Below, one piece after another: positions 58,779 to 64,000 of a stretch of DNA of 64,000 bases; the first letter of the stretch is position 1; the number at the start of each line of letters is the position of its first letter. The DNA lies in the NCBI GenBank assembly GCA_034521225.1, contig JAXHMR010000018.1, positions 1 through 64,000 on the forward strand, read 5' to 3'. The notes below the pieces were generated by a model, which was given only the letters and a program-made list of their open reading frames with translations, had not been told where the DNA came from and did not search any database. The position numbers were made by a program, and so were the translations under genes. Source of the DNA: Woeseia sp034521225. Lineage in GTDB: Bacteria > Pseudomonadota > Gammaproteobacteria > Steroidobacterales > Woeseiaceae.

Positions 58779-58975
58779 CACCGGGCGCCGATAGCTGACC
58801 GGGCGGGGAAGTCCGGTGCGGCCACTTGCTGGATGGCAGCCGGCCAGAAGTCTGCGCTGTAGACGCCGATTCCCGGCGGCACGGCGGCCAGGTTACTGAT
58901 TAACGGAACTATTGCGCGTTATTTCCGCGACCCCTGCGACCCAGGTCACAGCGGGACGGCGAGACTCATGGCATT

Positions 58976-61255
58976 GTGCGTGAGCCGACGGCAAGCCCGT
59001 TTGACGCCGGCTCGGGGGGACTGGAGCTACGAGAGCCAATGACGGCGGACGTGCACAACATCATCACGCGCAAGAACATCGGCAATGTAAAGGGATTGTT
59101 GCATTCCCTGGTGCCCCGCGCGCAGTGCTTCTGCTTCTACGACCTCGCGCGTGAATGCGTCTGGAGCAGCGACGGCGCCGAGGACTATGAAGTCGACAAC
59201 TACATTGGCGAATTGCCAATGGAGATACTGTCCGGTGCCGACCCCGAAGCTGCCTTTCTGCGCAGCACGCTGACGTCCGGCCGGACGATACTGCTGCTTT
59301 CGATTGGTGGTGACGATGGAGAGGCACTTGGCGTGCTCCTCGCCGTGTTCTCGCGCAATGCGGGCAAGTCATCGTGGTTCAACCCCAACCTGCTGAAGAA
59401 CATCCTGTTGCCGGCGACGGAGGTGATTCGTGACAACCTGGTTCTGCAGAGCCGGTTGCAGGAGCTCGAGATAAGGGCTGCCGCGAACGAGGATGAACTC
59501 AAGCTTGTGTACCGGGTGGATGAGAAGATTCACGGCACCTCCCGCAGTCATTCCGGGCTCGCTCAACTCGTCGGGCAGAGCGGCCGCTTTCTTGGTATTG
59601 CGTACAGCGTGTTGCTGCTGCCAGCAAAGAGAATTCGCATCAGCGCCACACATGCCAGCTGGAAAAACGTCAACCGCAAGTCGCTCGACAAATACCTGAT
59701 GGACTCGCTGTACCCACGGCTCGATGGCCAGCGCGGTCCGGTGATTTATGAAGTTCCGCCGGTAGCGGGATCGGACAACCCGGCCGAACAGGGGTACCAG
59801 GCGATGCTCTGCCCGCTGTACGACCATGCGGGCAATATTGAAGGCGTCGTCGCGCAGCTTGGCCGGGTTTCCGGGGAGCCGTTTACAGCCGGGCACGGTC
59901 GGTTCATGTCGCACATTGTGCGCAAGATCGAATATGTCATTCAGCAATCATTCGATCCGATGACCGGGCTGATGAACCGGCCGGGCTTCGAAGCACAGAT
60001 TGTCGAGTCGATGAAGTCGCTTGCGGCCGAAAACGACCCTCACCAGATGATTTATTTTGACCTGGACAACCTGCAATTGCTCAACGATACGTTTGGCCGT
60101 ACGGCTGGTGACGAGGTGATCAAGCGCTTCGGACAAATTCTCGACGATATGCTGCCGAGAAATGCCGTTGCAACACGCCTCGCTGACGACGACTTTGCCA
60201 TTCTTCTCACGCACAGCAGCGTGGACGAGGCAATCGAACTGGCGACGGCAGTGCGCAAAAACGGAGACCAGCTCCGCAACCTGCAAGGCGACAAGACCCT
60301 TCAGGTTACGGTAAGTGCCGGTATATCCACCCTCGATACACGCATTTCCGATGAGGGTGAGGTCCTGACGACCGCCCGTATCGCGTGCGACGCCGCCAAG
60401 GACCACGGGCGCGACCGCATCGAAGTCTATGATCGGGCCGATCAAAGCATCATACGGCGCTATGACGACATGCATCTTGTGTCGGAGATCCAGCGCATGC
60501 TTGAAAAAGACGGTTTCGAGCTTCATGCGCAGCCGATCGTGCCGCTCAACGGCCCGAACAGCTCACCGCGATACGAACTGCTTCTCAGGATGCATGGCAA
60601 CGACGGCAAAAAGGTTTCTTCCAGTTCATTCTTCTCAGCTGCAGAACGTTATCAGCTGATGCCGCAGATTGATCGATGGGTCGTATCCGCCGCGATCGCG
60701 CGGCTCGCGCCTTTTACAGCCTACCTGGCCGACAGCAAGGCCTCGTTCGCCGTCAATCTTTCCGGCCAGTCGCTTGGTGACGACGAGATTCTGACTTTTA
60801 TCGAAGAAGAGATCGATGCCAGCGGAATTCCGGCGTCTGCCTTGTGCTTTGAAGTTACGGAATCCGCGGCGGTCGCAAATCGCCACAAAGCCCAGGCGTT
60901 CATCAATGCGCTGCGCAAGCGCGGATGCCGCTTTTCGCTCGATGACTTCGGGGCGGGACTTAGCTCATTTGCCTACCTGAAAAACTTTCGCGTCGACACG
61001 TTGAAAATCGACGGCAGTTTCATCCGGGACATCATGGACAACCGGATTTCCGAGTCCATGGTCGCTGCCATCACACAGGTGGCGAAAGTCATGGAGCTCG
61101 ATACGGTCGCTGAATATGTCGAAAGTGACGGCATCCGGAATCTTTTAAAGAAACTCGGCGTCAACTATGCGCAGGGTCACGCAATTGGCAAACCGGTGGA
61201 ATTCAGCCAGGTCCTTGCCAAACTTGTGGGCCGTGACGCTGCTTCCGAAGCCTGA
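58976..61255 (+). CDS. GAF-GGDEF(degenerate)-EAL protein, probable c-di-GMP phosphodiesterase
   Basis: 759 residues, intact (GTG at 58976; ATG 59039 is a good alternative). The N-terminal region (about 25-340) contains a GAF-like sensory part. The GGDEF domain (about 350-500; QSFDPMTGLMNRPGFEAQIV, MIYFDLDNLQLLNDTFGRTA) has ADDDF where GGDEF should be, so it should not make c-di-GMP. The EAL domain (about 510-755) keeps its key residues: ELLLRM for EALLRW, AVNLSGQSL (Asn), CFEVTESAAV (Glu), SLDDFGAGLSSFAYLKNF (Asp-Asp), VDTLKIDGSF (Lys), TVAEYVES (Glu) and AQGHAIGKP (Gln). Hydrolysis of c-di-GMP to pGpG is likely. Confidence 0.85.
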   Translation: MREPTASPFDAGSGGLELREPMTADVHNIITRKNIGNVKGLLHSLVPRAQCFCFYDLARECVWSSDGAEDYEVDNYIGELPMEILSGADPEAAFLRSTLTSGRTILLLSIGGDDGEALGVLLAVFSRNAGKSSWFNPNLLKNILLPATEVIRDNLVLQSRLQELEIRAAANEDELKLVYRVDEKIHGTSRSHSGLAQLVGQSGRFLGIAYSVLLLPAKRIRISATHASWKNVNRKSLDKYLMDSLYPRLDGQRGPVIYEVPPVAGSDNPAEQGYQAMLCPLYDHAGNIEGVVAQLGRVSGEPFTAGHGRFMSHIVRKIEYVIQQSFDPMTGLMNRPGFEAQIVESMKSLAAENDPHQMIYFDLDNLQLLNDTFGRTAGDEVIKRFGQILDDMLPRNAVATRLADDDFAILLTHSSVDEAIELATAVRKNGDQLRNLQGDKTLQVTVSAGISTLDTRISDEGEVLTTARIACDAAKDHGRDRIEVYDRADQSIIRRYDDMHLVSEIQRMLEKDGFELHAQPIVPLNGPNSSPRYELLLRMHGNDGKKVSSSSFFSAAERYQLMPQIDRWVVSAAIARLAPFTAYLADSKASFAVNLSGQSLGDDEILTFIEEEIDASGIPASALCFEVTESAAVANRHKAQAFINALRKRGCRFSLDDFGAGLSSFAYLKNFRVDTLKIDGSFIRDIMDNRISESMVAAITQVAKVMELDTVAEYVESDGIRNLLKKLGVNYAQGHAIGKPVEFSQVLAKLVGRDAASEA

Positions 61256-61368
61256 GCGTACAGACCCCTGGTGTCCTGATCCGCAAATAACCATTGCAAG
61301 TCGGCAGCGAATCTTCGTGCGTGGCAAGGCGCTCATTATTCTGAACGGAATTCGATAGACTGGGACTG

Positions 61369-64000
61369 ATGAGCGATGTTGTCCGATTCGAAGCGCTGCT
61401 TGCCGGACTGAAAGACGGCCTGCCGACGACGCTGGAACAGCTGGTGCTGTTGTGGCTGGAGCGCCTGGCCGAGCAGGATGCCGGTGCACCGGACTGGCTG
61501 CACGAGCACGCGCCAATCGCCGAAGGCGCTGCCGGACAGTTGCTGCAAGCGAATTTGCGGCTGCGGCAACTGATCAGCGCCACCGGGATCTGGTTCACGC
61601 CTGGCGCTTAACCAGACCCCTGGCGCCGGCAGGGGGCGGCCGCGACCGACAGTCGCTTGCCCGCGGATCCTGATGCGACGTCATTCATGCAATGGCTCCG
61701 CACTACACGCAATCGCGGATTGCTGGGCATCCTTTGGCGTGATCTGCACGACGAGGCTCCGGTGCCGGAGACTCTGGCTGCCCTGTCGTCGCTGGCGGAG
61801 CGGCTGATTATTGCAGCCGAGGAGTACGCGCGGCAGGAGCTGGCCGCGCGCTTTGGCTGCGTCCGGGACCCGGAAGGCCGGGAAATCCCGCTGGTCATAC
61901 TGGCAATGGGCAAGCTGGGCGGCTCTGCACCGAATTCTTCGTCCTGAGCATCGACCTGATTTTCCTTTATCCGCAGGAAGGCGAGACGGACGGCGCACGG
62001 ACACTTGCGGCACAGGACTATTTCACCCGCCTGGCCCGCCGCAGCGTGGCATTGCTTGAGGAGGTAACGGGAGACGGTTTTGTCTACCGGGTCGACACGC
62101 GACTGCGGCCTTTCGGCGACAGCGGACCGGTAGTAGCAAGTTTTTCCGCGCTCGAGTCTTACCTCGGCAACCACGGGCTGGTCCAGCTGGGAGCGTTACG
62201 CGTACGTAAAGGCACGCGTGATTACGCCGCCACAGGATGACGCGATAGCGCAATCGTTGCATGCGGAGCTGATCAATCCGTTCGTCTACCGCCGATATCT
62301 CGACTACGGAGTGTTCGAATCGCTGCGTGACATGAAGTCCCGGATTGCCGCCGAGGTCCGCTCGCGGGAGATGGCGCGCAATATCAAGCTGGGGCCGGGT
62401 GGAATACGGGAAATCGAGTTCATCGTCCAGTCGTTGCAACTCGTACGTGGCGGTAGCCTGCCGCAACTTCAATGCAGCAGCCTCCAGCAGGCGCTCAAAG
62501 TGTTGCGCGAGGTGAAAGAAATCGGGTACAGAACGGCAGCCGATCTGGACCGTACTTACTGTTTCCTCCGCCGCCTCGAGAATTTTCTGCAGGCACTGCG
62601 CGATCAGCAAACGCCTGCCCTGCCGACGAACCGTGACCGACCAGGCGCGGCTGGCGCTGGCGCTCAATTACCCGGACTGGGACCACCTCAACGCGGACAT
62701 CAAGCGTCACCGGGCGTCCGCCACCAGCCAGTTCGCCGAAGTGGCGTTTAGGGGCGAAGGCGAGGGCGCAGCGCAGTTGATTTGCATCGACCGGCAGCGT
62801 GCTGTCTCGCCGCCGCAGATATCGAACCGCAGCGTTAATCGCACTCTGCATCAACGTTCACCGATGAAGGCTACCGAAAACCGGCGGCAGTTGGCGGCAA
62901 TCATCAGCGAGTTCTCGTCTTCAAGGGCAACAGCAGCTCCAGTTGCGGCCACGGCCGGAAACGGTTGAAGGCATCGCCACCCGGGCTTTCGGCGTTTATT
63001 GCAGAACAAATCGCAGCCCGATGCTGGCGCCGAAGCGGCCGCTCGGTATCCCTGCGCGGCGGTGCTGAGGCGCAGCGCACACGCGGCATCGCCCCTGAAC
63101 GAAAACAGCGCTGCCCTGGAAAGACTCGTCGATCTCTGTGAACGCAGCAGCTACCTGGCGGATGAAATTGCCCGCTTCCCGCTGTTGCTGGATGAAATGC
63201 TTGATCCGCGCCTGTATTCGGCCCGGCTGACCGCCGAGTTGCTGCGCGACGATGCAAGGGAGCGGCTTGCGAGTCTCGACGACACCGACAGCGAGCGACA
63301 GGTCGAAACGCTTGCCAAGTTCCAGCGAGCCGCGTTGTTTCGCGTGGCGGCAGCTGATTTCAGCGGCCAGCTTCCGGTAATGAAAGTCAGCGACCGCCTT
63401 ACAGATCTGGCCGAGATTGTCCTCGGCATGCATTGCGCATTGCGTGGCAGGACACGGTTCTGAAATTCGGTGAGCCCGGTTTCTCGGACAATGGTGACAG
63501 GCAGGCCGCCGGCATCGGCGTAATCGCCTACGGCAAACTTGGCGGCATCGAATTATCCTACCGCTCCGATCTGGACCTCGTGTTCCTGCATGACTCACAC
63601 GGCACGGAGCAGCATACCGATGGCGCCAGGGAACTCGATAACGGCGTATTTTTCGCGCGCCTGGCGCGCCGGCTGGTCCATTTCCTGACCGTGCAAACGG
63701 GCTCGGGTGCATTGTACGAAGTGGACACCCGGCTGCGCCCAAGCGGGCGGGCCGGGATGCTGGTAACGAGCGTCGATGCTTTCGAGCGGTACCAGGCCGA
63801 GAATGCATGGACCTGGGAACATCAGGCCCTGCTCCGCGCACGACCGGTTGCCGGCAGCACACGGGTTGCCAGGGAGTTCGAACGCATCCGGTCGCAAACC
63901 CTTGAACATCTTGTTAATCGCGAAACTCTGCGCGATGACGTGCGCACAATGCGTCAGAAAATGCGGGCAGAGCTGGATGACAGCGCCAGCGAAAGTTTCG
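61369..64000 (+). CDS. glnE: glutamine synthetase adenylyltransferase/deadenylase GlnE, partial and multiply frameshifted
   Basis: Starts at ATG 61369 and runs off the window end. It adenylylates and deadenylylates glutamine synthetase in response to PII. Both nucleotidyltransferase domains are seen. The first shows LVILAMGKLGGS (61890s), SSDIDLIFLYPQEGE in the next frame, VYRVDTRLRPFGDSGPV, FVYRRYLDYGVFESLRDMKS and IKLGPGGIREIEFIVQSLQL. The second shows VIAYGKLGGIELSYRSDLDL and YEVDTRLRPSGRAGMLVTS. The link region includes ELLRDDARERLASL. At least six frame changes (near 61605, 61920, 62200, 62620, 62750-63080, 63460) break it as assembled. Confidence 0.85.

Overview
The window looks like part of a genome from a marine-type gammaproteobacterium, possibly near the Woeseiaceae/Chromatiales; the lineage is an inference from gene content only. 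Supporting content includes TamA/TamB, GlnE, a CysB-like regulator next to a cysteine synthase, IorAB, RND efflux genes and c-di-GMP class I riboswitches. Base composition is high-GC and coding density is high. Many genes are broken by single-base frameshifts while their protein motifs stay intact across the break. Several breaks are explained by one missing base, some in short homopolymers (mtnA near 32740, the SH3 protein near 57137, the VWA lipoprotein near 2352). This pattern fits an uncorrected long-read assembly better than real gene decay.

Layout. 1-430: odd CATG-rich sequence without a gene. 431-4262 (minus): a frameshifted class III aminotransferase, then a two-gene unit (polytopic membrane protein and VWA-like lipoprotein) led by a c-di-GMP-I riboswitch that abuts the start codon. 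4603-6735 (plus): a periplasmic-binding lipoprotein coupled to a membrane HAMP-GGDEF diguanylate cyclase. The cyclase is cut off just before its active-site motif by about 2.5 kb of sequence (6736-9222) that does not look bacterial. Part of that block (about 8570-9030) resembles primate alpha-satellite DNA, so an assembly chimera or contamination is likely. 9467-18163 (minus): a four-gene efflux operon (two membrane fusion proteins, two RND permeases) under a promoter with a palindromic operator. 18434-18976: two families of palindromic dispersed repeats. 18979-20619 (minus): a FAD-linked oxidase behind a second c-di-GMP-I riboswitch.

20823-30572: tamA-tamB, a serine/threonine dehydratase, a secreted amidohydrolase, a 2-oxoglutarate/Fe(II) oxygenase and a CBS protein. 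30878-39802: a periplasmic TPR protein and a TonB-C-like protein, mtnA with a class II aldolase (methionine salvage), an Omp85-type barrel, folD, tpm, cupin, NYN, MAPEG, beta-carbonic anhydrase and parvulin genes. 40012-52647: isoquinoline 1-oxidoreductase-like iorAB, an acyltransferase, GIY-YIG, MBL-fold, DUF819, NERD, ABC ATPase, MATE, dienelactone hydrolase and small envelope proteins. 52787-64000: a PAS/sigma-54 activator preceded by three palindromic sites, dacB, an SH3-domain protein, a truncated cysB-like gene, a cysteine synthase, a degenerate-GGDEF/EAL protein and a partial glnE.

c-di-GMP signalling recurs: two riboswitches, one truncated cyclase and one probable phosphodiesterase. 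The riboswitch-led membrane protein/VWA lipoprotein unit is the best candidate here for an undescribed system. No tRNA, rRNA, CRISPR array, transposase or prophage gene was seen.
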